Source: Crossiella sp. CA-258035
GTDB taxonomy: Bacteria; Actinomycetota; Actinomycetes; Mycobacteriales; Pseudonocardiaceae
NCBI RefSeq assembly: GCF_030064675.1
Contig: NZ_CP116413.1
Span: 3,938,001 to 4,002,000 of the forward strand
DNA: 64,000 nt
Reading direction: 5' to 3'
Part shown: positions 22,677 through 29,731 of the stretch, piece after piece
Numbering within the stretch: position 1 is the first letter of the stretch
How the letters are laid out: each line of letters begins with the position of its first letter
Program-made: the position numbers and the translations under genes
Notes under the pieces: generated by a model
What the model was told of the DNA's origin: nothing
What the model saw: the letters and a program-made list of their open reading frames with translations, nothing else
Database searches by the model: none

Positions 22677-23060
22677 ATGCCCTTCGTCCGCATCGACGCC
22701 CTGCACGCCGACCCCGCCCGCCTCGCCGCCCTCGGCCGCGCCGTCCACCAGGCCCTGATCGATACCATCGGCATCCCACCCGACGACCTGTTCCAGGTGC
22801 TGACCGCACACGACGGCGTCACCAGCACCCTGCGCTACGACAACTTCCTTGGCGTGCAACGAGATGCGGGCGTCGTGTTCGTGGCGATCATCTTGCGCTC
22901 GGGGCGGCCGGTGGAGCGGAAGCAGGCGCTGTACCGGCGGATCGCGGAGCTGGCCGAGGAGTACGCGGGGACCGAGCCGCGCAACGTGGTGGTCACGCTG
23001 ACCGAGAACGAGCCGGCCGACTGGTCGTTCGGGCACGGGGTGGCGCAGTACGTGGAGTGA
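22677..23060 (+). CDS. Tautomerase-superfamily protein
   Basis: 127 residues. The protein starts Met-Pro, and Pro becomes the N-terminal catalytic base after Met removal in the tautomerase (4-oxalocrotonate tautomerase/MIF-like) superfamily. The double-length form with two beta-alpha-beta units (MPFVRIDAL at the start, then GVVFVAIILRSGRPVERKQAL and VVVTLTENEPADWSFG) matches the cis-CaaD/MSAD-like or uncharacterised trimeric group. The gene follows the TetR stop by one base, so expression is likely coupled. Substrate unknown. Confidence 0.85.
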   Translation: MPFVRIDALHADPARLAALGRAVHQALIDTIGIPPDDLFQVLTAHDGVTSTLRYDNFLGVQRDAGVVFVAIILRSGRPVERKQALYRRIAELAEEYAGTEPRNVVVTLTENEPADWSFGHGVAQYVE

Positions 23061-23204
23061 CCGGGGTGATCAGTCCAATCATGCCGATTGGCAGGTGGCT
23101 CAGTCGTCTCCCCTCAAGGGAACCACCCGCCTCGTCGATACTGAGGTTCGCCCGCGGGCAGGCCGGGCACGGAGACATATCGTCGCCATGCCCGGCCGCG
23201 TTAT

Positions 23205-23243
23205 CGCCTACTGGCCAAGGTTTCCTAGGCCGGCCAGTAGGCG
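23205..23243. terminator. Bidirectional hairpin terminator
   Basis: Perfect 12-bp inverted repeat CGCCTACTGGCC (23205-23216) and GGCCAGTAGGCG (23232-23243) around a 15-nt loop. It overlaps the last codons and stop of the small minus-strand membrane gene and lies 145 bp beyond the tautomerase stop, so it can terminate from both sides. Confidence 0.6.
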
Positions 23244-23371
23244 ACGATCAGGATGAGGACCAGGGCCGTCCCTGCTACCAGCAAGGCGCAGATGATGGCT
23301 CTGGTCCGCTTCCGTGCCTCCTCGTCGTGGCGGTCAGGTCCTGGTGACCTCGACCCGCGGTGTTTTTGCAC
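23225..23371 (-). CDS. Small single-pass membrane protein
   Basis: About 48 residues from a GTG at 23371: a short charged N-terminal part (DRHDEEARKRTR) and a C-terminal membrane helix (AIICALLVAGTALVLILIV) ending AYWPA. A GAAAGAGA stretch lies upstream of the GTG; a longer version starting at 23488 has an atypical N-terminus. No family recognised. Support comes from the well-formed helix, the positive-inside residues and the hairpin at its end. Confidence 0.5.
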   Translation of the reverse strand: MQKHRGSRSPGPDRHDEEARKRTRAIICALLVAGTALVLILIVAYWPA

Positions 23372-23579
23372 CTCTGTTCTCTTTCTTTTCTCGACCGGGA
23401 TGTGCTCCCGCCGTTGCGCGGGCCCGGGGGTCTGTTGCCACCTCCATGGGGTGCCGACGGCCGCATCGCCGTGCTGGGCAATGATCACATGCTGGCTACT
23501 GACTGTGACCGACCGTGTGCGCCATGTGCGGCGATCACGATAGCGAGCAGGTCAAGCAGGACGACTCGACCGCGCGGCG

Positions 23580-23614
23580 GGCGGCCCGCGCGGATGGTGT
23601 CCGCGCGGGCCGCC
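23580..23614 (-). terminator. Perfect hairpin after a small membrane-protein gene
   Basis: 15-bp perfect stem (23580-23594 with 23600-23614) and a 5-nt loop TGGTG, starting 6 bp after the stop of the minus-strand gene at 23621. Its position makes it the terminator of that gene and supports the gene being real. Confidence 0.75.
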
Positions 23615-23620
23615 CCGTGC

Positions 23621-23824
23621 TCAGCGCCGGGTGCGGCGGCGGGGTTGTGCCGCTAGCGCCCGTTTTGGTGCGAGCAGGTGCAGGAGCTGGGTGAGCACGG
23701 CACGCGCTGCCGCCCGCCGGGCCGCGCTTGGTGCGCAGATCGCGATGGCCGCGCTAAGGATGACGACCAGCGCCAGTCCCAGCCCTGTAGCCGCGGCCAA
23801 CGACAGCAGTGTGGCCTCGAGCAT
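23621..23824 (-). CDS. Small hydrophobic protein, possibly membrane-anchored
   Basis: 67 residues. N-terminal hydrophobic helix (LSLAAATGLGLALVVILSAA, about residues 8-30) followed by an Arg/Ala-rich cytoplasmic tail (ARRAAARAVLTQLLHLLAPKR). An AGAGAAGAGGA ribosome site precedes the ATG, and a perfect hairpin follows the stop. No family recognised. Flanking non-coding stretches of 250 bp on the 3' side and 200 bp on the 5' side hold no other supported gene. Confidence 0.6.
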   Translation of the reverse strand: MLEATLLSLAAATGLGLALVVILSAAIAICAPSAARRAAARAVLTQLLHLLAPKRALAAQPRRRTRR

Positions 23825-24026
23825 GGTGAATCCTCTTCTCTTGAAGGTTCAAACAACGCCCTGTGCATGGCATTGCGCCAATCGAGCGGGCGCTGACACC
23901 AATTAGGCGGAACCTGGAGAAAATCGGTCCAGTGCCGACTGTCCTCAAGAGACACTCCACCGACAACGCCGGGGCGGCCCCGAACCTCCCCGACTTTCCG
24001 ACAACCGTTCACTGAACGGACAAGGT

Positions 24027-26153
24027 GTGGAATCCGATACCCCCCACATGCACGACCACACCGGCCACCCCGCGCCCCCGACGCATCGCGGTGGCCGACC
24101 GGTGCGCACCGAGCAGGCGATGCTGAAGAACGGCTGCACCCCGGAGGCCGTCGCCCTGATCCGCATGCTTCAGGACCTGCTGACCGAGCGGTTCGGCGAG
24201 GGCCGCCCGTACCGGAACTTCATCGAGCACATGGCCGACACCCGCCCTGAGATCCTGGGGATCACCGTGCCGAAGGGTCCCCCCGACAAACGCAAGAACG
24301 CGATCGACAACGTCCTCAAGAAGTTGTCGGACGGACTTGGTAGCGGACGAATGCGACATGGTCCGGACTGGGCTACGGCGCGGCTGATCGTGGGCTACTG
24401 CGTCGCCCCCGACGAACGCGAGCAGGTGAAGCGCGAGGTCAGGACCTTGTGGGAGGCGGCGAACCGGCAGGCCACGTCCGGGCAGACCCGGTCGAATCGC
24501 GCTGCCCAGCCCCCGGAGGCGCCCGTTCTCGGGCCGCGCGCCGAGAACACCGCGGAGCTGCTCTCGGCGCTGCGGCAGGAGCTCACCTCTGAACGGGACC
24601 GCCGGATCACCGCCGAGAAACTTCTCACCATGCAGCGGGCAACCTGCGTGGAAGTCCGGGCTGAGCGGGACCGCCTCGCCGAGGAGGTCCGGCAGCACAA
24701 GGAGAACCGCGGCCGTCTAGAGGCCGAGATTGCCCTGCAGCGGGCCAAGCGCGGCGGAATCACGCAGGAACTGGAGCGGGCCAACGCGCACAAGGCAGGC
24801 CTGATCGAGGTGTTCGCCCGCCAGGCCGCGGTCCTGCAGAAACTTCGGCCGCGCGAGCCGGGTGACCGGTTCCTGGCGCCGACCCTGGACTTCCCGAGCG
24901 AGCCGGAACACGGCGTCGGCGGCGGACTGACCGGATTGGAGGAGCTGGTCCCCAAGGTGGTGGCCGACATCATCGAGGACTTGGACTGCGAGGCGCCGGT
25001 CGGCAACCAGGTCATCGCGGTCTACCTGGGCGTCTGCGCCCGCCTCCGGGGCCAGCACCCGCACGAGCAACCCGCGCTGCTCGGCGTGGACCCGGCCACC
25101 GTGGACGCCGTGCTCAGCGGCCGCCATTGCCCCGACCGGCGGGTCGCCGCCGCACTGGCCTGGGCATACGGCGCGGATCCCGACCATGCGGGCGCGCTGG
25201 CCGCCGCGGCGGGAGTGCCCGCGACCGGGGCTGCCGACCGGCGGACCGCCCCACCGGCTGCAGCCCCGGCACCTCCGGCCGGGGCGGGGCAGCCGGATCC
25301 GGAACCGGCAGGTGGACCGGCCGGGCCGATCATCAGCTTGGCTGAGCACCGGTGGAGCCGACAACGCAGAACAAGCTCGCGGACAAGCCCCGACAACCCA
25401 GGTCAGCCCAGCTCCGACAGCGCCGCTCCAGGCGACAACGGCGAAGGCCCGCCGCACCGGCCGGGCCCCCGGTTGGTTGTCGGACCGCCGAACCCGAACC
25501 GGTCCGCCGCCGGTACGTTCAAGCGCGGGCTGCGCCGGTTCTACCACCTGCTGGGCATCGCCCTCCTGCTCTGCTTGCCCGCCCAGTTCCTGCTCAACGA
25601 GCCGCTCCGTCTCCTCTGCGCGGCCATCACCGGGGCGTGGGTGGTGCTGCTGGCCATCAGCGCGGTGCGGGTGTACCTGACCGCGCCCCGGGCGTTGCCG
25701 ATCCATCCGAGCGAGGGCACCCCGCCCGCCAGGACCGGCGCGGACCTGGAGTGGCCGCTGTCCGCGGGAGACTCGGCCGAGACGACCTTCCAGGTGCGGC
25801 CCGGCCGGCGCGGCGGCTACTTGTCGGGACAACTTCACCTTGTCGGTAGCGGCACCGCCACCGTGATCTGGTCGCTTACCGCCGCCGACGGACGGGTCCT
25901 GGCCGACGGCGAGATCAACAGCGGGGGCCCGTGCCGGATCATCAGCTACGCACCGGACGGGGAGAACCGGGTGATCCCGGGCAACGCCCTTGAACTGCAG
26001 CACCTGGGCATCCCAGCGGACCTGACCACGCTGACCCTGACCCTGCGCCGGGTGGACCGCGGCCGGGAGCCGTCCGCCGTGTGCTGGGCCGACGCGTACC
26101 TGTTCGAAGCGGCCCCGACAACCTCCGACAACCCGGCGGAGGAAGCCGGCTGA
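24027..26153 (+). CDS. Coiled-coil membrane protein with N-terminal helical domain, unknown function
   Basis: Up to 708 residues. About residues 25-150 form a helical globular domain (FGEGRPYRNFIEHMADTRP, KNAIDNVLKKLSDGL) like the DNA-binding or regulator N-termini seen in actinomycete proteins; 165-275 is a long charged coiled coil (ELLSALRQELTSERDRRITA); 310-395 is a second helical unit (VSGRH-like block with ALAWAYGADPDHAGAL resembling a lambda-repressor-type helix set); 400-490 is Pro/Ser-rich; 500-545 contains two membrane helices (LLGIALLLCLPAQFLL and ITGAWVVLLAISAVRVYL); and the C-terminal 150 residues look like an extracytoplasmic beta-sandwich. GTG at 24027 or ATG at 24048 may be the start. 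No named family recognised. Confidence 0.7.
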   Translation: MESDTPHMHDHTGHPAPPTHRGGRPVRTEQAMLKNGCTPEAVALIRMLQDLLTERFGEGRPYRNFIEHMADTRPEILGITVPKGPPDKRKNAIDNVLKKLSDGLGSGRMRHGPDWATARLIVGYCVAPDEREQVKREVRTLWEAANRQATSGQTRSNRAAQPPEAPVLGPRAENTAELLSALRQELTSERDRRITAEKLLTMQRATCVEVRAERDRLAEEVRQHKENRGRLEAEIALQRAKRGGITQELERANAHKAGLIEVFARQAAVLQKLRPREPGDRFLAPTLDFPSEPEHGVGGGLTGLEELVPKVVADIIEDLDCEAPVGNQVIAVYLGVCARLRGQHPHEQPALLGVDPATVDAVLSGRHCPDRRVAAALAWAYGADPDHAGALAAAAGVPATGAADRRTAPPAAAPAPPAGAGQPDPEPAGGPAGPIISLAEHRWSRQRRTSSRTSPDNPGQPSSDSAAPGDNGEGPPHRPGPRLVVGPPNPNRSAAGTFKRGLRRFYHLLGIALLLCLPAQFLLNEPLRLLCAAITGAWVVLLAISAVRVYLTAPRALPIHPSEGTPPARTGADLEWPLSAGDSAETTFQVRPGRRGGYLSGQLHLVGSGTATVIWSLTAADGRVLADGEINSGGPCRIISYAPDGENRVIPGNALELQHLGIPADLTTLTLTLRRVDRGREPSAVCWADAYLFEAAPTTSDNPAEEAG

Positions 26154-26167
26154 CAGTGCACCAGCTC

Positions 26168-26186
26168 GTTCCCGCGTAGTGGGAAC
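26168..26186 (+). terminator. Short hairpin after the 708-residue protein
   Basis: GTTCCC and GGGAAC (26168-26173, 26181-26186) form a 6-bp stem with a 7-nt loop, 15 bp after the stop codon. Weak but well placed as a terminator. Confidence 0.4.
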
Positions 26187-26224
26187 CCTTGCCCGGAGTG
26201 TGGCCGAGGCCGGACCATCAGGGC

Positions 26225-26320
26225 ATGGCTTCGGAGTTGTGCGCCGGTTCGCGGTGGCGCGGTGCGGGCGTGGCCGCCCTGCTCGTGCGCCGCGGCCGCC
26301 TGGGATCGCCGCCCGCGTGA
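26225..26320 (+). CDS. Possible leader peptide upstream of the TauD-like gene
   Basis: ATG to TGA encodes 31 residues (starts MASELCAGSRW, ends LLVRRGRLGSPPA). It lies 45 bp upstream of the dioxygenase ATG, and its stop codon falls inside the left arm of a perfect hairpin. Actinobacteria often place short leader peptides before sulfur-metabolism genes, some containing Cys that sense amino-acid supply; this one has a single Cys. No strong ribosome site is seen. Real only if translated; low confidence. Confidence 0.3.
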   Translation: MASELCAGSRWRGAGVAALLVRRGRLGSPPA

Positions 26321-26336
26321 CCCGCCCCGTCACGCG
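26314..26336 (+). promoter_or_regulatory. Hairpin overlapping the leader ORF stop (attenuator candidate)
   Basis: CGCGTGAC (26314-26321) and GTCACGCG (26329-26336) form a perfect 8-bp stem with a CCGCCCC loop, 29 bp ahead of the dioxygenase start. Ribosomes ending the small ORF would cover its left arm, which is the geometry of a translation-coupled attenuator. Confidence 0.4.
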
Positions 26337-26365
26337 CCCGCATCCCAACCCCGAGGACTCTCGCC

Positions 26366-27289
26366 ATGACACTGCACCTGTCCGCGTTGCGCCCGGCCGC
26401 CACCCCTGACGACGGCATCCTGGAAGGCCCGCGCCTGCTGCGCCGCCTGCCCGAGACGATCGAGGAACGCCCCTACGAGCTGTTCACCCTGCGGCCGCTG
26501 GGCCGGGTGATCGGCGCCGAGATCACCGGCGTCGACCTGGCCGATCCGCTGAGTCCGCGCATGCGCGCCGAGTTGAACCGGGCGTTGCTGGAGTGGAAGG
26601 TGTTGTTCTTCCGGGATCAGGCGATCACCTCGGCGCAGCAGCGGGCCTTCGCCGCGCACTGGGGGGAGCTGGAGGTCAACCCGTTCATCCCGCAGGGCGA
26701 GGCGGCTGAGGTGACCCGGTTCGAGCGGGGGGCCGGTATGCCGGGGATGGAGAACATCTGGCACACCGACGTCACCTTCCGGCCGGAACCGGCGCTGGGG
26801 TCGGTGCTGCGGCTGATCACGGTGCCGCCGTTGGGTGGCGACACGATGTGGGCGGACATGGCCGCGGCCTACGACAACCTGCCCGCCGAGGTGCGGCGGC
26901 GCATCGAGGGCCTGCGCGCGGTGCACGACTACATCCCCGGTTTCGCCCGCTTCACCGACCCGGAACTCCTGCTGCGCCATCAGGAACAGTTCCCGCCGGT
27001 GGAGCACCCGGTGGTGCGCCGCCACCCGGAGACCGGCCGCCGCACCCTGTTCGTCAACCAGGCCTTCACCACCCACATCACCGGCCTGGACCGCGCCGAG
27101 AGCGACCGCCTGCTGCGTTACCTGTTCACCCAGGCGCACACCCCGGAGTACCAGGTCCGCTTCCAGTGGCGGCCGAACTCGGTGGCGTTCTGGGACAACC
27201 GGGCGACCCAGCACTACGCGGTCAACGACTACCACCCGCACGCCAGGATCGCCGAGCGGGTGGCCATCGCGGGGGACCGGCCGTACTGA
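26366..27289 (+). CDS. TauD/TfdA-family Fe(II)/2-oxoglutarate dioxygenase
   Basis: 307 residues. Cytoplasmic non-haem iron dioxygenase; TauD releases sulfite from taurine, and relatives act on alkyl sulfates, sulfonates or phenoxyacetates. Metal ligands are His133 and Asp135 (IWHTDVTF) and a distal His near 284 (RATQHYAVNDY); the 2-oxoglutarate-binding Arg is in the C-terminal HARIAERVAIAGDRP. The stretch LGRVIGAEITGVDL is the TauD N-terminal signature. Upstream region contains a small ORF and hairpin. Substrate is inferred to be an organosulfur compound. Confidence 0.88.
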   Translation: MTLHLSALRPAATPDDGILEGPRLLRRLPETIEERPYELFTLRPLGRVIGAEITGVDLADPLSPRMRAELNRALLEWKVLFFRDQAITSAQQRAFAAHWGELEVNPFIPQGEAAEVTRFERGAGMPGMENIWHTDVTFRPEPALGSVLRLITVPPLGGDTMWADMAAAYDNLPAEVRRRIEGLRAVHDYIPGFARFTDPELLLRHQEQFPPVEHPVVRRHPETGRRTLFVNQAFTTHITGLDRAESDRLLRYLFTQAHTPEYQVRFQWRPNSVAFWDNRATQHYAVNDYHPHARIAERVAIAGDRPY

Positions 27290-27376
27290 CCGGGGGGCCG
27301 CCCGTTGGGCCGGTAGATGGTGCGGACCAGCGGGCAGCCACGGCCGGAAGTCGTTGCGGTGTCCCATGATTGGCCG

Positions 27377-28162
27377 ATGAACATTCGACTGCTGAGACGC
27401 GTCGTGGTGCTTGCGGCGGCGGGTGTGCTCACCTTGACTGGGATCGCGGTGGGTGCGGAACCGCTTGCCGCGCAACGCTCCGCCGCTGCTCGACCGGCCA
27501 CTGTGGACACTCAGTCGGCGCTGGTCGGCCCCAACCGGACCGTCGGGGTGCTCTACATCCTGCGCCCCGACGGATCGGCCCAGTCCTCCTGCACGGCGGC
27601 CACCGTGCCGAGCGCGACCCGGAGCCTGATCGTCACGGCGGCGCACTGCCTGGCGCCGGGCGGCACCGGCGGCTACTACCACAGCTTCGAGTTCCTGCCC
27701 GGGTTCTCCCCGGACCAGCCCCGTCCGTTCGGCACCTTCAAAAGCATCCGGCCCTCGGTGGCGCCCGCGTGGCTGCACAACCGGGACTATGCCTTCGACG
27801 TCGGCTTCCTTTCGGTGCAGCGCAACGAGTTCGGGCAGCGGCTCGGTGACGTGGTCGGTGAGAACGGGTTCCAGGCCAACCAGCCGGTCAGCGCGCCCCG
27901 CACCGTGTGGGGCTACCAGGACGGTTTCGTCCAGCAGTCCTGCTTCGGCCAGACCTACTCCTACGACGCCACCCGGATCGCGGTCGGCTGCCGCTACGAC
28001 CGCGGCGCCAGCGGCGGCCCGTGGCTGCGCGACTACAACGCGACCAGCCAGCTGGGTCATGTCAACGGCGTGAACAGCCAGTCAGGCAACGGCTTCGCCA
28101 CCTCGTCCTACTTCGGCGGCGCGATCTGGAACCTGTACCAGGAAAGGGCCAACGGGTCCTGA
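27377..28162 (+). CDS. Secreted trypsin-like serine protease
   Basis: 261 residues. Signal peptide (LLRRVVVLAAAGVLTLTGIA) and short propeptide-like region, then a chymotrypsin-fold domain of the V8/glutamyl-endopeptidase-like group. The triad is seen as His90 (LIVTAAHCLAP), Asp141 (DYAFDVGFLSV) and Ser212 (RGASGGPWLRDY), with Cys pairs near residues 72/91 and 189/205. Start at ATG 27377; an in-frame GTG/ATG at 27317 would put a polar extension before the signal peptide. Acts outside the cell. Confidence 0.9.
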   Translation: MNIRLLRRVVVLAAAGVLTLTGIAVGAEPLAAQRSAAARPATVDTQSALVGPNRTVGVLYILRPDGSAQSSCTAATVPSATRSLIVTAAHCLAPGGTGGYYHSFEFLPGFSPDQPRPFGTFKSIRPSVAPAWLHNRDYAFDVGFLSVQRNEFGQRLGDVVGENGFQANQPVSAPRTVWGYQDGFVQQSCFGQTYSYDATRIAVGCRYDRGASGGPWLRDYNATSQLGHVNGVNSQSGNGFATSSYFGGAIWNLYQERANGS

Positions 28163-28200
28163 GGGTCACCGGTCGCGCTCCAGCGGCGTCTGAGCCATTG

Positions 28201-28221
28201 ACCTTGACCCGAGGGCAAGGT
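28201..28221 (+). promoter_or_regulatory. MerR-type operator within a promoter
   Basis: Inverted repeat with arms ACCTTG and CAAGGT flanking CCC-GA-GGG (28201-28221). A TTGACC -35-like hexamer (28198-28203) overlaps its left arm and the translation start is 16 bp after its right arm, so the operator lies in the spacer, as is typical for MerR-family activators. The downstream operon ends with a MerR-family gene. Confidence 0.65.
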
Positions 28222-28236
28222 TGACGCTGGTGCGGT

Positions 28237-29043
28237 ATGAGCGGTTGGCGGCGGATGCTGGTCATCTTCCCGGTGGTGTCGCTCGGTTGCGCGGCCATGG
28301 CGCTGGCCTCCGGGCTGGTGCCGTGGCCGCAGGCGTGGGCGCTGCTGCTGGCGGCGGAGGGGCCACATCTTGGGCTGGTCGTGGGCACCGTGGTGTACGC
28401 GACGGTGGTCTCAGTTCGCCGGTGGCGGGCCGGGCAGCGGTGGTGGCCTGCGTTCCGGTGTTCCTGCTACCAGGTCCTGCCTGCGCCGGTTGCCTGGGCG
28501 ATCACCCGGGAACTGGCGAGCCTGGTTGCGGTGGGCGCGCTGCTGCGGTGGCGTCGGTCGGCGGGTGACCACGGTGGCGGGCGGGGCCGGGTGTTCGCGG
28601 TTGTCCTGGCGGCCATCGTGGTCGAGCTGGTGGTGCTGCACCAGGTGATCCCCTGGCCGGTGGTGCGGCTGGTCCACGACGTGGTGGGCGGCTACTCGCT
28701 GATCATCGTGCTCGGCTACTGGGCGGTGCCGCTGACCCGCCCGCACCAGGTGTTGCCGGACCGGCTGGTGCTGTGGTCCGGACCGGAACTCGTCGCGGAG
28801 CTGCCCCGGCGTGGAATCACGGTGGCACGACGCGTACCGCGGAAGCGCCGGGCGGCGCTGAACGAGGACGGGTGGCTGGTGCTGCCCAACGGCCGGGGCT
28901 TGACCAACCTGGTCATCCAGCCGGAGCAGCCGGTGCGTGCCAGGCTGGACGGACGGACCGGTTGGGTGCACTGCGTCGAGCTGGGACTCGACGATCCGGC
29001 CGCGTTCCGCGCCGCGCTGGAGGGGGAGAATGCTGATCGGTGA
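28237..29043 (+). CDS. Multi-pass membrane protein of unknown function
   Basis: 268 residues. Four to five hydrophobic segments in the first 165 residues (LVIFPVVSLGCAAMALASG, LGLVVGTVVYATVVSV, VFAVVLAAIVVELVVLHQV, YSLIIVLGYWAVPL), followed by a roughly 100-residue soluble C-terminal domain (DGWLVLPNGRGLTNLVI). It recalls uncharacterised actinobacterial proteins linked to MerR regulators. Start codon is only a few bases from the expected transcription start, so leaderless translation is likely. It overlaps the MerR gene by 14 bp. Confidence 0.75.
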   Translation: MSGWRRMLVIFPVVSLGCAAMALASGLVPWPQAWALLLAAEGPHLGLVVGTVVYATVVSVRRWRAGQRWWPAFRCSCYQVLPAPVAWAITRELASLVAVGALLRWRRSAGDHGGGRGRVFAVVLAAIVVELVVLHQVIPWPVVRLVHDVVGGYSLIIVLGYWAVPLTRPHQVLPDRLVLWSGPELVAELPRRGITVARRVPRKRRAALNEDGWLVLPNGRGLTNLVIQPEQPVRARLDGRTGWVHCVELGLDDPAAFRAALEGENADR

Positions 29044-29722
29044 GCTCGCCGAGGTGGTTGGGGTGTCGACCAAGACGATCCGGCACTACCACAAGGTCGG
29101 GCTGCTGTCCGAGCCCGCGCGGCTGGCCAACCGCTACCGCCGCTACACGGTGCGGGACGCGGTGCGGCTGGCCCGGATCCGGCGGCTGACCGAGCTGGGT
29201 CTCAGCCTGGCGGAGACGCGGGAGGCGCTGGCCGCCGACGAGGGCCGTGGCCTGACCGAGCTGCTCGGGCGGTTGGCGGCCGATCTGGAACGACAGGAGC
29301 GGGAGCTGCGGGAGCGACGGCTTCGGCTGCTTGCCCTGGTGCGAGGTGACGCGGATGAGCCGGTCGCCGAGCTGGCGCGGGTCCTCACCGACGCCTTCCC
29401 GGGCAGCGCGACGGCGGGCCGGGACCGGGACTACCTCACCGTGCTGGCCAGGCGGATCAGTCCCGAGCTGGTGGCGTGGTGCCGGAACCTGCTCCGCGAT
29501 CCGGACCTGGTCGCCCGCTTGCGGCCGCTGTACCGCCGGTTCGACGAGCTCGCCGGCGCGCCGGAGGACGACCCGCGGATTCCGCTGCTGGCCAAGGACA
29601 TCACCGAGCTCATCCCAGCGGGGAGCCAGCGGCATCCCCTTGCGGCGGCGGCCGTGGTGGACTTGCCGCCCGCGCATGCCCGGTTGCTGGACTGCCTGCT
29701 GGCGCGGTGGTTGCCCGGGTAA
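29030..29722 (+). CDS. MerR-family transcriptional regulator
   Basis: 230 residues. N-terminal MerR winged helix (MLIGELAEVVGVSTKTIRHY, then HKVGLLSEPARLANRYRRYT and VRLARIRRLTELGLSLAETREAL), a dimerisation coiled coil (about 75-115) and an all-helical C-terminal domain of about 110 residues with no metal-binding Cys, so it senses an organic ligand or a partner rather than a metal. AGGGGGAG precedes the ATG, which lies inside the preceding gene. Probably autoregulates through the operator at 28201. Confidence 0.9.
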   Translation: MLIGELAEVVGVSTKTIRHYHKVGLLSEPARLANRYRRYTVRDAVRLARIRRLTELGLSLAETREALAADEGRGLTELLGRLAADLERQERELRERRLRLLALVRGDADEPVAELARVLTDAFPGSATAGRDRDYLTVLARRISPELVAWCRNLLRDPDLVARLRPLYRRFDELAGAPEDDPRIPLLAKDITELIPAGSQRHPLAAAAVVDLPPAHARLLDCLLARWLPG

Positions 29723-29731
29723 CGTGCACCC

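Noticed and set aside
26168-26186. CRISPR-like repeat near 26168
   Set aside because: Only one short palindrome is present, with no further copies at regular spacing; read as a terminator stem.
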